A DNA stretch of 64,000 bases from Epithemia pelagica (GCA_946965045.2 OX337229.1:2666001-2730000), one strand, 5' to 3'; numbered from the stretch's first letter, positions 10,125 to 20,763 are shown. The notes: generated from the sequence alone by a model not told the origin. Made by a program: numbers and translations.

Positions 10125-11030
10125 AGGCAAAGCATGTACACAGCATGTTTCCCTGGTTCCGTTGATTTCTTTTGTCTTTCATCTTTTTGTTTGGAAAGCT
10201 GTCGCTACGACAATGTTTCTTTCATTTTTGGAGAGCAACTAGATATCTACATCCTGTAGAGAATAAACAAGGTATCTAATTCAACAATGAGTCGTTCCGC
10301 ACTAACAAAACAGGGCTGCATCTGCTCTTGTATTATCGCTGCAGGCTGTCCTCTTTCGAACACAACCGGTTCCAGCTCTCGTTTCCAAAAACATTCCGAG
10401 TGGAACACGGCATGACAGATTCCTTTGTGAAAAGGACGCCGGAACGGACAACGGATGTGTATGCTGTTCATCATTTAGCATTTTGATTTGACCAATCCGT
10501 TTCCACGATTTTTCGCGCACCACAGAACTTTCCCTGCTCATGGTGCAGCATTCAGCACGATGCTCTTGTTTATCTCCGTGGTCGTAAAGGTTGGTTCGCA
10601 CCTACTCGTGGTATTATTCGTTATTTTTTTTTATTTAAGCCTCGGTAGCGCATGCGCGCTGTTTCGTGTGATGGGCAATTGTCTTTGCAGATATCTTGAT
10701 AGATGGATCTCTTGAATGACACGAGCTTTTGGGGGATGCAACGTACGAGCACCGTCATCAAATTCAATAGCTTAATGGGTAGGGCAATACAATATTCTTA
10801 GTTCTGAGACTGCTCGTTGGGATTGATAAGAATTGATACGAATTACTCGTACGAGTACGAGTAAGAACTATAGTATTGTACTCGTACTCGTAGCCTTTAG
10901 CCTTACCAACTACCAACACTCGTACTCGTTCTGGGAATAATCGGTCTCATTTTTCATCCGCTTCAACCCTTCTCGAGCACCACCACGGTTTTGGGAGTAG
11001 GATGACGTGTGATTTCGCAACCCTGCCACG
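10125..11030. other. Intergenic region with palindromic ACTCGTACGAGT motifs
   Basis: No gene is seen. At 10843-10930 the sequence has several copies of CTCGTAC/GTACGAG, including the perfect palindrome ACTCGTACGAGT. A related cluster occurs at about 18403-18430. The remainder is AT-rich with no supported open frame. Confidence 0.55.
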
Positions 11031-11729
11031 ATGATGCGGTTCGAAACCGTAGCTTATCGACAAGCTGCAAACTAGATACCGTAGAGTTGGTTTCTTCATT
11101 TGCGCTCCTGCGTTTAGCGTTCCTCATATCACATTGTGTCGAACAAAGATGCAGCCTTACAGCATCAATATGCCAGTGGTCGGGATGTCTGGTATGCTGT
11201 ACCTAACGGTGATGACTCGCCACTCAAGATCCAAACTCGGCCCAAGATTCCAGAAGCTGCTGGTGCGCTGACTGTAGGGACACAAAAGACCCAATCACCT
11301 GAATGGCCGCCGATTGTTCGTCAGTGTAATTTATATGGGCTTACTGCTTACAATCCTCGTGGAACTATCGTCGCCGAGGAACGAAATGTACGTCAACAAG
11401 CAAAAATGAAGGCCGAGATCGTCCACGATTTACTTCCTTCGATCCCTGGATCGCATTGGTGGGATGCTCGGGGTGTTTGGGAAGACGGCAGCTCGGAACC
11501 AGGCTTTATTGTCGCAGTCGAACGAGGCGATCAGGATAACCAGACCAAATTGTGGGAGGCTGAGGGAAAGATTGTAAGACTCGCGGAGCACTATGAACAA
11601 GCTGCAATCTATAAATTTGTGTATGAGCATAATGTTCTCGTACGGTCGACAGTGCCAGTTTTGGACGCAACTACGGAAGCGGACGTACCTATGGAGTTGG
11701 ACGAAATTACCCCCGAGTCAATCTCATAG
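11031..11729 (+). CDS. DUF3293-like protein
   Basis: The coding part from 11118 to the TAG at 11727-11729 gives about 203 aa. It has the order of features I associate with DUF3293: LTAYNPRG, then an E/A-rich helix, a GVWEDGSSEPGFIVAVE stretch, and a final EQAAIYKF segment. There is no in-frame ATG near the 5' end. A plausible model is exon 1 at 11031-11048 (six codons from ATG), a donor GTAGCT at 11049, a 69-bp intron, and the acceptor TTTAG at 11117 after a T/C-rich tract. DUF3293 has no known function and is mostly bacterial in my knowledge, so the eukaryotic copy is of interest. The gene converges on the P450 gene 52 bp away. The 5' end is uncertain. Confidence 0.55.
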
Positions 11730-11781
11730 AGTGGTACGGTTACGAAATCAGTCATCTATAAGCCAAGCCTGTCTGGAGGGT

Positions 11782-13419
11782 TTACTTTAGTGCCTTGAGT
11801 CGTAATTGAACCGGTGCATCTGGGATCATAGTTCCGTCGTAAACAAATGTCACGTCCTCTGCCGTCTTTTTACTCGAGGGAACAAATTCAAACTCAAAGC
11901 TTTGCAGAAGTTTACAGAGAGTCAACAAGGACAAATGATCACCGTAGGCTCGTCCTGGACACGCACGCGAACCGTACCCAAAGGCTCCATAGCCACTACT
12001 GCTGGGCGGAGTAGGGCACGACAGAGTGCCATCTTGTTGGTCTTTTCCTCCTTCGCCTCGAACCAAATAACGTTCAGGATCAAATTCGTGGGGCTTACGA
12101 CCATTGGGACAAGGTACCTTGGAAGACGGCTGATCCTTACTGGTATTGAAGAATCGTGTCATGAGCATGATTTTGGTTCCTGGCTTCAACGTCGTGTCGG
12201 CAAAGGGAACATCCTTTCTCGTTTCAAGCCATAAAAATGGAACGCTATAGTGTCGATGGACTTCGTGCATAAATGATTTGACTCGCGGAAAACGCAACAA
12301 CAAGTCGTCCATGGATATCTTGTCCAAGTCCATGTTTCCTACTTCGTTTCGGAGTGATTCTTGCAGAGCCTGGTCTTTGCTCAAAAGAAACAATCCCGAG
12401 GAGAGAGTTCCACCCGTCGTATCGGTACCGGCCAAAAACAATGTAATCACATTGCCTACCAAGCGATCACGGGTGAGCTTGGTTCCTTCTTTTTTCATGT
12501 TCATGAGCCACTTTTGTAGAAAATTGGATTTGCCAGTAGTTTCGGGAGTGTGTTTGGGATCCATGGCGGCCAAGTTGGCTTGTTCTTCCTCAACGACATT
12601 TTCGATAATTTTGCTGACTCGATCAATGGCGAATCCGACGCCATCCAAGTACTGGCCAATAATTGGCCACCGCCAATACCAAATGGGAGAGAGGGCTCGA
12701 GTCACTCCCATATCAAACATGTGACATAGATCCGAGGAGATTTGAGAGTCTGGTGAATTGATAAAATCAAAGTCTTTTCCAAAGGATACCTTGGCAATGG
12801 TGTCGGAGGCCATGCGAGTCACGTCGGCTGAGACAGTGTGAACGGCCTCACCCTTTTCGTCGCCCTGGTCGGCAATGACTTTGTTCCATTTTTGCACGAG
12901 ACGATTGGTCATTTCTTGCTGAGCACTAAAGTACTCGCGAAGGTTGTTGTGATTGAAGGCCGGTGACACAATTTTGCGCTCCTTCACCCACTCCTGTCCA
13001 ATGGCCGAAAACACACCATTGGCACCAATGCTGCTGGAAGTTTCGCGAAGGACGTCGACTCGTTCAATGGTTCCAGGTTGCCGAGACTTGAGGATCTCTT
13101 GCAATCGATCTTCCCTGCAAATGACGAGAAAGAGTTTACCCGCCAAGTCAACTTCGAAACACCCATCTTCCATTCCATACTGTGCGCTCCATTCTTCCAT
13201 AGTGGTCGGCAAGTTTCGAACCGTTGGAAGGGGAATTTTATGGATATGGCCCAAAATGGGTACCCAACCGGGAGCAAGTTTCCATGTCTTCTTGTTTTCT
13301 GGGCTCCTCAACTGAACCCATAGGAAAACGCCAATGGATCCAGCGACAGCCAGATAGAGGGTATTGTCAGATATGGAGCGTTCGGAAAGGAACGGAAGGG
13401 AATCAATCCAAAAGGTCAT
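11782..13419 (-). CDS. Cytochrome P450 monooxygenase
   Basis: 545 aa from the first ATG of the frame (13419), close to the usual 500 aa. Expected P450 landmarks appear in order: an N-terminal hydrophobic anchor (about 20-37) for the ER or plastid envelope, helix-C W144xxxR148, the I-helix oxygen-activating motif AGTDTT (330-335), E386xxR389 of the K helix, a PERY-like segment (448-451), and the haem loop F480GYGSRACPG with the cysteine ligand C487. All catalytic residues are present, so the enzyme should be active. The substrate cannot be told from sequence. The gene has no visible intron, ends in TAA, and is divergent from the MYND gene across about 400 bp. Confidence 0.93.
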   Translation of the reverse strand: MTFWIDSLPFLSERSISDNTLYLAVAGSIGVFLWVQLRSPENKKTWKLAPGWVPILGHIHKIPLPTVRNLPTTMEEWSAQYGMEDGCFEVDLAGKLFLVICREDRLQEILKSRQPGTIERVDVLRETSSSIGANGVFSAIGQEWVKERKIVSPAFNHNNLREYFSAQQEMTNRLVQKWNKVIADQGDEKGEAVHTVSADVTRMASDTIAKVSFGKDFDFINSPDSQISSDLCHMFDMGVTRALSPIWYWRWPIIGQYLDGVGFAIDRVSKIIENVVEEEQANLAAMDPKHTPETTGKSNFLQKWLMNMKKEGTKLTRDRLVGNVITLFLAGTDTTGGTLSSGLFLLSKDQALQESLRNEVGNMDLDKISMDDLLLRFPRVKSFMHEVHRHYSVPFLWLETRKDVPFADTTLKPGTKIMLMTRFFNTSKDQPSSKVPCPNGRKPHEFDPERYLVRGEGGKDQQDGTLSCPTPPSSSGYGAFGYGSRACPGRAYGDHLSLLTLCKLLQSFEFEFVPSSKKTAEDVTFVYDGTMIPDAPVQLRLKALK

Positions 13420-13820
13420 GGTGCTGGGTCCTCTTCTGTGCAATCTTTCTTTTTATGTTCTATGATCGGAAAGCTGTGTAATTTAGATCGGATTGTGCAT
13501 GGGAGAATCTTCTGTGCAGAAAGAGAGGGAGAAGGTGAGAGGTGACGTGTCCACCAAAAGGCGAGAGGTTTATGATTTTATGCGACCATCGTTCCTTTTG
13601 TGCGACCATTCTTCATTTGTGCGACCGTGGCCACGACGGAAAGACGCACCCCCATTCCGCCCTCATTTTTCATATCGCAGAGTTGGGCAAGATAGACGAT
13701 GATGCGATCCAGCCACGTTTTGCCATCAGCGCAGTTGAACAAAAGGACGCTTGAGTAAGCCGTCGATTGACATACTTGCTCCCCCGTGGCCTTGGTATTC
13801 GTAAGCAGAGGCTCTGCGTC

Positions 13821-15761
13821 ATGCCGCGATACTGCCCAGTGTGTGATGCGGAAGCTACACTGAAATGCTCCAAATGCAAACGAATCTCCTATTGTTCTCC
13901 AGAGCACCAGTGCGAGCACTGGCATGTCCACAAACTCAATTGTTTTGTCCCTGGAGACGAAGATTGGAAAGAAGCAGAACTTCTTTGCACCTTGCTTGAA
14001 AATGGCGTCAACTCACTGCGAGACAACGATAGCGGACAAAGAAGTCGTTCTGGTGCTGGAATTTGTATTCGCCAGATTGAATCCGTTCTCAATAAAGTCA
14101 AGGGCTACCTTGACAAAAATGTTGATGATATCAGGGATTCTGACCGCGGGGTGGGGAGTTCTACGGAACAAGAGAAAGTCAGGACAAAGGCTTTGAAGAA
14201 AAAACGAGTTAAACTATTTTGCTTTGTTGAAAAACAAGGGCTTGAATACCTCGTCCGAGTGATCCAAGAAGGTCCAAAATACAACTATCCGCCGACTCTT
14301 GCGATCCATCTCATGAGCCTGTTTGTGGATAAGACGAACAACGTTACAGAAGCCACATGGGTGGGACAATATTTTGTTCATCATGGAGGTCTTCGGGCGA
14401 CTTTGGCAGCCATGAAGCAATTTCCACAAGACCATGACGTGCAGTGGAACGGTGTTAACTTTATGGGCAAATTGTTGGAGAATCACAGTCGTTTGCGCCC
14501 ATTTGTTGCTACAGAATTGTTGAAATCAGGGGGTGTCGAGGTGCTGGTGGATTATCTCCGATTACTTTATCGAGCGTGTGGGAAAGCACATGTGAATAAC
14601 TCCTTGACCAGCCTTTATGGGATGTTGCATTTCTGCTCGGAGCATTTGTCCCACAACAGCTTTCTGTTCAAGACACGCATGGTCGAATGTGGAGTGCTTC
14701 CAGTGCTGGGGCAAATTTTGTCAATGCTGTGGGTGCAACCACGAACAGTGATAACCTACCATGTGGTTCGTTGTACAGTCGCAAATATTCGCTATCTCGT
14801 TTGTAGCTGTCGGAATTGCTTCGAAACCCAGCATTGCAACTACTGTGGAAAATCACCACCCGAAATGTTTGTTTGTTCCAAGTGTCAAATGGCACGCTAT
14901 TGCAACACTGACTGTCAACAAAAGGACTCGAAGAAGCACAAGAAAGCTTGTCTGTACATGCCAGAAATTCGAGAAAAGACGCAAACTGATGCGCGATGCG
15001 AGGAAATGGAATTAATCCATCGCACCGTGGGTAACATGGAGCAAGACGTAGACCAGCTTTCTTTGGGAGAGTTCCTGAATGTGCAAGTGAAACTCATGAG
15101 AAACAAGGACAGGGAAGAAATTATGGACTCCTTTATTCGTCTTGGAAAGGCCCGGCCTTCTCATCTTACCATCCCGGGCATCAAAGCGTCGTGTTCTGAC
15201 GAACATATCATTCTTAGAAAGCTGGATGAATTTCCGGATGATGCCGATCTCCAGGCTCGGGGACTTACACTGTTGGGATCGCTCATTATGAGGACAAGGC
15301 CGAACGACGCGCTTGAATTTCAAAGGAGCTTTCACCTGGATGCCAAATCCTTTTTTGAAACGGTAACGCGGGCCATGAAAAAACACGAAACCAATGCAAA
15401 AGTACAAGGGAGCGCATGTCACGCTGCAATTTTTCTTGCGTCTTTACTCAAAGCCCAACAAAATTGTGAACTCGAGATGATAGTTGAACGGGGACTCCTG
15501 GTCATTACCGCGATGAACAACCATCCAAAGGACACTTCGGTTCATGATTGTGGTATAGGCACACTGTGGAATATTTTCACGAGCTGTTCCGAAACGGAAA
15601 CATGGTTTGTTGCAGTGGGTTGTTTCGAGTTGTTTGCTCGCACTGTGGACAATTTATGGGGCTTGCTTCAAATTCACAACCAAGCCAACGGATTTTATCG
15701 AAGTGTTACAACAATTGTGGAACGAAAGTGGCCGTTGGATCCAACGATGAATTACGATTGA
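13821..15761 (+). CDS. Double MYND zinc-finger protein
   Basis: 646 aa from the first ATG of the frame. A MYND-type zinc finger (Cys5 to Cys41, CxxC...CxxC...C...HxxxC spacing) opens the protein and a second lies at about 339-377. Between and after them are helical, leucine-rich stretches that look like armadillo-type repeats, though no repeat is clear by eye. MYND fingers bind proline-rich partners. There is no SET domain, so this is not a SMYD methyltransferase. It ends in TGA and has no introns. The function is unknown beyond protein-protein interaction. Confidence 0.8.
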   Translation: MPRYCPVCDAEATLKCSKCKRISYCSPEHQCEHWHVHKLNCFVPGDEDWKEAELLCTLLENGVNSLRDNDSGQRSRSGAGICIRQIESVLNKVKGYLDKNVDDIRDSDRGVGSSTEQEKVRTKALKKKRVKLFCFVEKQGLEYLVRVIQEGPKYNYPPTLAIHLMSLFVDKTNNVTEATWVGQYFVHHGGLRATLAAMKQFPQDHDVQWNGVNFMGKLLENHSRLRPFVATELLKSGGVEVLVDYLRLLYRACGKAHVNNSLTSLYGMLHFCSEHLSHNSFLFKTRMVECGVLPVLGQILSMLWVQPRTVITYHVVRCTVANIRYLVCSCRNCFETQHCNYCGKSPPEMFVCSKCQMARYCNTDCQQKDSKKHKKACLYMPEIREKTQTDARCEEMELIHRTVGNMEQDVDQLSLGEFLNVQVKLMRNKDREEIMDSFIRLGKARPSHLTIPGIKASCSDEHIILRKLDEFPDDADLQARGLTLLGSLIMRTRPNDALEFQRSFHLDAKSFFETVTRAMKKHETNAKVQGSACHAAIFLASLLKAQQNCELEMIVERGLLVITAMNNHPKDTSVHDCGIGTLWNIFTSCSETETWFVAVGCFELFARTVDNLWGLLQIHNQANGFYRSVTTIVERKWPLDPTMNYD

Positions 15762-16105
15762 TCGCTCACAGGTATTTACAATCTGCCTCCTCTGTTGTTA
15801 GTCCTGCTCAAGAAACGTATCTACTGGGCCCTGCATCCCCACGAGAATCGTGGAAGATTTCAAGTGTCATGTTCGAGCAACAAGATCTGGTGATATGACC
15901 TACGCGGACCTACGAAAGTTCGCAAAACGCAATTTGTGAGGGGTGGGACCTTATACTTATGAGGACTGGATCGCGACTGAAAGTGATTTAACGGACACTG
16001 GACAGACAGAGGGAAGAATCTCGAGAATCACCCATCACCCATCGTTCGACACAATGGAATGGCAGATCTGACCACTGACCAGTGGTACGGAAGACGTTCG
16101 AGGGT
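15762..16105. other. Intergenic region, 344 bp
   Basis: Separates two genes on the same strand. It should contain the 3' end of the MYND gene and the promoter of the nuclease gene. No distinct element was recognised. Confidence 0.5.
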
Positions 16106-18160
16106 ATGCTTGATACGTACCAATTTCCCATCGTGGCTCTAGGCGGTGCACTGTGGATCCTTGGCCTGACATGTAGCATTCCCTTGACTCGAGCATTTCA
16201 TCTAGGAATCGAACAAAGGCGCCAGCGCTACAAGGTTGCTCCTGGCCATCCACAAGAGCACACCTACTTGTGTCCGAAGCAAGCCTTCACCTTGTCACCA
16301 CTTGACAAAAGACCGTTCAAAGGATATCAACTTTCAGCTGTATCGGCAGATACTGCTCCAACAATCGGTGCTCCGCTTCAAATTGTTTCTCCCACGAGCT
16401 CTTTCCCTGATACGACAACAGGCCAAGTTAGCGTTGTTTCGATGAATGTTCTCGCACCCACATATCATGCGCTGGATCAGCCCATTGACCAACGAATGGA
16501 ATGGTCTGATAGGGATCGCCAATCAAGATACCCCCATGCGATCGCCATGGCCAAACGAAAGAATGCTGATATTCTGTGTCTACAAGAAGTGGAAGGAGGT
16601 CAAACAAGCTTGAAGGAACTGCTGGGTTCGCTCCTTCTCCAACCTGAACTCGACGTGGTGGGTGGTCGTTCTGTTCGAGGATACGATGGATACGTGTGGT
16701 CACCTTTGCTTCCAAATAGCTCCAACAGTCAAGATCCGGTGGGTCTTTGTGTCGCTTGGCGATCCGATCGTTATCGATTGGTTTCCTGCGAAACCTTTCG
16801 ACGAGGTATGGTCGTCCAATTGGCTGAATTAGCTACTGGGGCTACGGTCGCTTTGGCGAATTTGCATCTTCCAGCAAAGCCGTCTGCAGTTGAAGGGCGA
16901 TTGCGAACCATGGCTTCTGCTATTCGCCGGTTACAAACATGTGATGCCGTAGTAACTTCGTCCAAGAAGAAAACCAAGACATCTTCAGCGTTGGATGGTT
17001 TGGCTCTCGTGGTAGGAGACTTCAATTGTGATCAAAATGCTCCAGCTGCGAAGCTTCTAAAAACTGGCTACTCGTTGTATGGAACGATACGTGATCGTAA
17101 CTACAAGGCCAAAATATCCAAGAAGGTTGCCGGCAATATGAAACATATTTTTCGATTCAAGGATATCTATGATCAAATACGTTATGATGTTGCTCCAGTA
17201 ACTGTTTCGTTGAACGGTCGAGGACCAGGTTGTATGGATCACATTTTCTACTCGGCCAATGGCGATGATGATGAACAACGGTCAAAAGTTGGTAATTCAA
17301 AAGCAGCGTCATTAATCTCTGCTTCCATGGCGCTCCGTGGGTCTGGCAAGCGGCAAGCGCGAAGGGAACGTGGTATACGACGGAAGACGATTGCATCTAC
17401 GCACCACCCTGAGCGAGAGATGCAGGCACGCGTTCGTTTAGTTTCTGTACTCGCCACAGCTGACGAGACCGACAAGGGTCGCTCAGAAATCATTGAAAAA
17501 GGACTTCCGAATGCGGAAGAAGGCTTCCCTTCCGATCATCTCCCTATCGGTGCGTTATTCGAAAGTTATGCCATCGACACGTCGGAAGATTTGAGAACTG
17601 CAACAGATGCCTCAAATGAAGTTATTGATCGACGTCGTGAGAAAATAAATGAGCGGCGAGGAGCTTATGAAAATTCTCTCCTTACACGTCGTCGCCATAA
17701 CAAGATCTTACGTTGTATGGCTGAGTGGCTCCTTCAGTTTAGTCAGGTTACTGAAATGATTCGCGATGTCCCGCTCTACAAATGGAAATGGATCACCAAC
17801 GATCTAAAATTGAACAAAAAGATGCGAGCACCCGATCTCTGCTGTATTGTGGGTGGTGCGTTTGTGATTGTTGAAGTCACGGTTGTGGCGCAAAACAAGA
17901 ATATGCAACCTATTTACAAAGAAAAGGTTGACAAATATCAGGATGTGTTGGATGCTCTGACATCTTCGAATAAGATGCAGGATTTTGGCATAAATTCCGT
18001 TGCCTCCCATACGACGGCTGTCGTTCTGGACGAAGCGGGAAATATTTATGATCAGTCGAGAAGAGATCTAGAACATCTGTCTCGTTTATGCGATCCTCCA
18101 TCAAATTCCGGTGTGACTTGCGCACGACTTTGTGAAGAATTCCGAGAAGTATTGGCATAG
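16106..18160 (+). CDS. EEP-family nuclease/phosphatase with C-terminal PD-(D/E)XK-like domain
   Basis: 684 aa from the first ATG. A membrane segment (about 7-25) is followed by an endonuclease/exonuclease/phosphatase domain of the CCR4/nocturnin type. Catalytic landmarks are N114 (SMNVLAPTY), E161 (LQEVEG), D305/N307 (GDFN), D378-H379 (MDHI) and D477-H478 (SDH). All are present, so a Mg-dependent phosphodiesterase is likely. A basic insert lies at about 385-440. The C-terminal part has R574-A-P576-D577, twelve residues, then E590-V-T, followed by K605/K607/K610 and KYQDVL. This matches the R/K-PD-X12-14-E signature of restriction-like endonucleases in R2-type retroelements. The gene ends in TAG. 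The fusion is not one I know; the second domain is a motif-level call. Confidence 0.75.
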   Translation: MLDTYQFPIVALGGALWILGLTCSIPLTRAFHLGIEQRRQRYKVAPGHPQEHTYLCPKQAFTLSPLDKRPFKGYQLSAVSADTAPTIGAPLQIVSPTSSFPDTTTGQVSVVSMNVLAPTYHALDQPIDQRMEWSDRDRQSRYPHAIAMAKRKNADILCLQEVEGGQTSLKELLGSLLLQPELDVVGGRSVRGYDGYVWSPLLPNSSNSQDPVGLCVAWRSDRYRLVSCETFRRGMVVQLAELATGATVALANLHLPAKPSAVEGRLRTMASAIRRLQTCDAVVTSSKKKTKTSSALDGLALVVGDFNCDQNAPAAKLLKTGYSLYGTIRDRNYKAKISKKVAGNMKHIFRFKDIYDQIRYDVAPVTVSLNGRGPGCMDHIFYSANGDDDEQRSKVGNSKAASLISASMALRGSGKRQARRERGIRRKTIASTHHPEREMQARVRLVSVLATADETDKGRSEIIEKGLPNAEEGFPSDHLPIGALFESYAIDTSEDLRTATDASNEVIDRRREKINERRGAYENSLLTRRRHNKILRCMAEWLLQFSQVTEMIRDVPLYKWKWITNDLKLNKKMRAPDLCCIVGGAFVIVEVTVVAQNKNMQPIYKEKVDKYQDVLDALTSSNKMQDFGINSVASHTTAVVLDEAGNIYDQSRRDLEHLSRLCDPPSNSGVTCARLCEEFREVLA

Positions 18161-18794
18161 CGTGTGGGACCATTGAGTGCTCGATGGCGATAGTTGTTGA
18201 AAAGAAGGATAGTAGAAGGTGTCACACTTTTTTGGGTCTATGCTCGAGTTGGCGTTGTCTGCGGTCTAGGTACTCGTCCTCATTCCTCATACTTGTGCTC
18301 AAGTGCAGGGTGTAGGTAGGGGTTCCCAAAATCACCATTCGTGATAACAGCCCCTTCTCCCAATGAATCTGTTGTTTCTTTTGTACTTCTTACTCTACTC
18401 CTAGACGAGTACGAGTATTCGTACGAGTAAATTCATAGAGCGCTATTGTAGGGATTGAAAGTGGTAGGGTCCTATAATGACGATTTCTCACATTTTCGGC
18501 TCCACCCTCCCTGATCCTGCTTGGTTGCAAGATTCATGCCGTGCTGAAAAAGATTCCAGTCCCTGTTTTAGATGTTTTCGCCTTGAACCAGCCCAGAACT
18601 TGAGTGGTTGAAACAATGGCAAATTACGAACCCTGAATCCTGAATGAGACAAGAATTCTGGATCGAGTATCGAGTGCTGCTATCAGCTATCCTTTTTAAC
18701 TGGTGATCTATCTAAGTTTCTCTACAGAATCGTGGTACATCATGGAAAATATTCATGAAATGAGACTCTGCTGCAACGTTCATATCATTCCACC
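18161..18794. other. Intergenic region
   Basis: Lies between two convergent genes. No open frame of note. It contains GAGTACGAGTATTCGTACGAGTA-type palindromic motifs near 18403-18428, like those at 10843-10930. Confidence 0.5.
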
Positions 18795-20321
18795 TTAACA
18801 CTCATAGTCGTTCGACCCCTGCGGTGGCTTCTTTGCTTCCTTTTTGGCGTTTGCCGACCTCGGGGCAGGATCGACTTGGTTCAGATCGCTCTTTTCAGCT
18901 GCAGCTAGTGAATATAATATCTTGTCATTCAGTTTGCCATCATTCTCGACTCGTTTCGTTGGTGCAGGAGCAGAGCCAAACATGGGAGCTCGTCCAAAGG
19001 GATTCCTTTCGACAAGAGTCTGAACTGGGTTTTCATAGTCTTGTTTCTTTTCCTTCGTGGGGACCGCTTTCTTAGTGGAAGGAGCTCTTCCACCCGTCGT
19101 GCCCTTGTTCCTTTTTTCATCATCCCAATCGTCATCTGTAAACACCGCCGTGTCTTCTCTTGTTAAAGTTTCAAACTTGGAAGGCTTTCCTTGGCCCTCC
19201 TCCAGATCAAATTCCATGTCCTCTAAGTCGAACGCACCACCTTCAACGTGATGACTGTCAGGGAAGAGCATCTCCAGACAAATGTCGATAAGATACATCC
19301 AGTGGGCGGAAAGCATTACATGGGCAGAAACACCGGCTGTCCAATGGAGTGTGTGGATGTGCTGCAAATCCGAGAGAACGTTCCATTCAAAGTAGGCTTC
19401 CAACAACAATACAATATCAGCGTACAACCATGTGTTGACATACCGCAACAACACAAACCAGTGCTGCATCACCAAGACAAGGCAAGGATTGATGGCATGA
19501 CGAGTACCTGGGAGCACCTCAACCAGAACCATGCACAACATAAAGGCAGCTGCGGTGTGGTGAGCAACCGTTCCAACAGCATTGAAAAGGTTGGCAACTC
19601 GGGACACAGTACTTAGTTCGCGATCGAATAGAGCACTGAACCAGTACATGAGGGTTTCGGGGAAACCACATTTCCAGATACACAGAACAATGAAGATCAT
19701 GGCAAGGAAGTTATGGGACACGGCCAAACCCAGAGAGATTGTCCCCATGATAGGGAAGACAAACTGTGCCATTCTCCAGCGGGCTTCATCAGACATGGAC
19801 CAACCATGCTCAGGCAAAAAGAATAACCAAACCTGAAGCTCCAGACCTAGCCCGGCTAGGACGCATGTCATCCACACAATGAAACCCAAATAGACTTTGA
19901 ATTCTTCATCGTCGAGATTAGAGACGGGTGAAGTATCGGTAGTTGCCCAGATGCGAGAGTTCGGATTCAGAGGGATGCTTATAGGCTTGGGGTAAGCTTC
20001 TTGACGTGCTTCCCAGGGCTTTCCATCTTTGGGAACGAAAACGTACTCAACAACCAAAAAGCCCGCACCGTATGTGACAAACAAGGTGAGAAAAATCATT
20101 AATGCAACGATGCCCAACCGACGCTCTTTATTCGTCTCCAAGGCCCAATTGGCCTTTTGCAAGCTTCGGCCCATTTCAGAGTTGTCGCACTGTTGGAAGT
20201 CGCGAGTGGACGAAAGACCCATGGTCTGCATATCTTCAAGCATGGTTCGAGTGGCAATCGAAGAATTTTCACCATCTCCAAAGGCTTCTGTCAAGTTGGG
20301 TGTTTTGGACATCATTGCCAT
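18795..20321 (-). CDS. Polytopic membrane protein of unknown family
   Basis: 508 aa from an ATG at 20321, ending in an acidic/basic soluble tail. About six hydrophobic segments are visible: near 69-92, 143-168, 187-215, 250-270, 278-300 and 325-350. Membrane-embedded histidines stand out: H254-H255 (TVAHHTA) and H321/H323/H326, H334, H340 in the last segments. This suggests metal or haem ligation or proton handling. The tail (about 360-508) is hydrophilic and probably cytosolic. I do not recognise the family. There is no signal peptide. It converges on the EEP nuclease gene. Confidence 0.75.
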   Translation of the reverse strand: MAMMSKTPNLTEAFGDGENSSIATRTMLEDMQTMGLSSTRDFQQCDNSEMGRSLQKANWALETNKERRLGIVALMIFLTLFVTYGAGFLVVEYVFVPKDGKPWEARQEAYPKPISIPLNPNSRIWATTDTSPVSNLDDEEFKVYLGFIVWMTCVLAGLGLELQVWLFFLPEHGWSMSDEARWRMAQFVFPIMGTISLGLAVSHNFLAMIFIVLCIWKCGFPETLMYWFSALFDRELSTVSRVANLFNAVGTVAHHTAAAFMLCMVLVEVLPGTRHAINPCLVLVMQHWFVLLRYVNTWLYADIVLLLEAYFEWNVLSDLQHIHTLHWTAGVSAHVMLSAHWMYLIDICLEMLFPDSHHVEGGAFDLEDMEFDLEEGQGKPSKFETLTREDTAVFTDDDWDDEKRNKGTTGGRAPSTKKAVPTKEKKQDYENPVQTLVERNPFGRAPMFGSAPAPTKRVENDGKLNDKILYSLAAAEKSDLNQVDPAPRSANAKKEAKKPPQGSNDYEC

Positions 20322-20763
20322 TGAGTTTCTCGACGAATCGTTATGGTGGTCGGTGGGTGAGCGATTGCTCTTTTGGTTTTCTAGAGTTGTGAGACCAACA
20401 CAAAAACCGAAAATCTGCGTCGTAGTGCGTAGCTTCCGAAAGTGGTTCTCGGAAAGGGTTCTTACTTCTTACGCAATAGGGGGGAGTTCGGGAATCTTCT
20501 GTTCTGGGACTGGGACCCAACTCTACTTCCAATAATAGAGTACAGTTCTTGACTCTTAGTGTAGGACTATTGGGTTCTCCTCTTAGCTAGGTAGGCTACC
20601 TCTAGGTAGGAGAGGTAGTAGAGAGGTCAAACCAAACAATCATGACCGAAAGTACTGAAAGGACAGGTAGCATGCCAGAAAGTCTTGAGGCGCCAATACT
20701 AGGGATGAGACGGCAAGGACTCCCGCGGTACAAGCCATGACAGTGACTTTTGTCCTCGGTTGC
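20322..20763. other. Intergenic region, 442 bp
   Basis: Upstream of the membrane-protein gene and downstream of the NPL4-like gene. It contains clustered CTAGGTAGG/CTACCTC blocks (about 20583-20630) that could fold into short hairpins. No gene is seen. Confidence 0.45.

Noticed and set aside
11035-11055. tRNA-like T-arm (GCGGTTCGAAACCG)
   Set aside because: The hairpin looks like a T arm but no matching acceptor stem, D arm or anticodon arm exists upstream. It lies in the proposed first exon.
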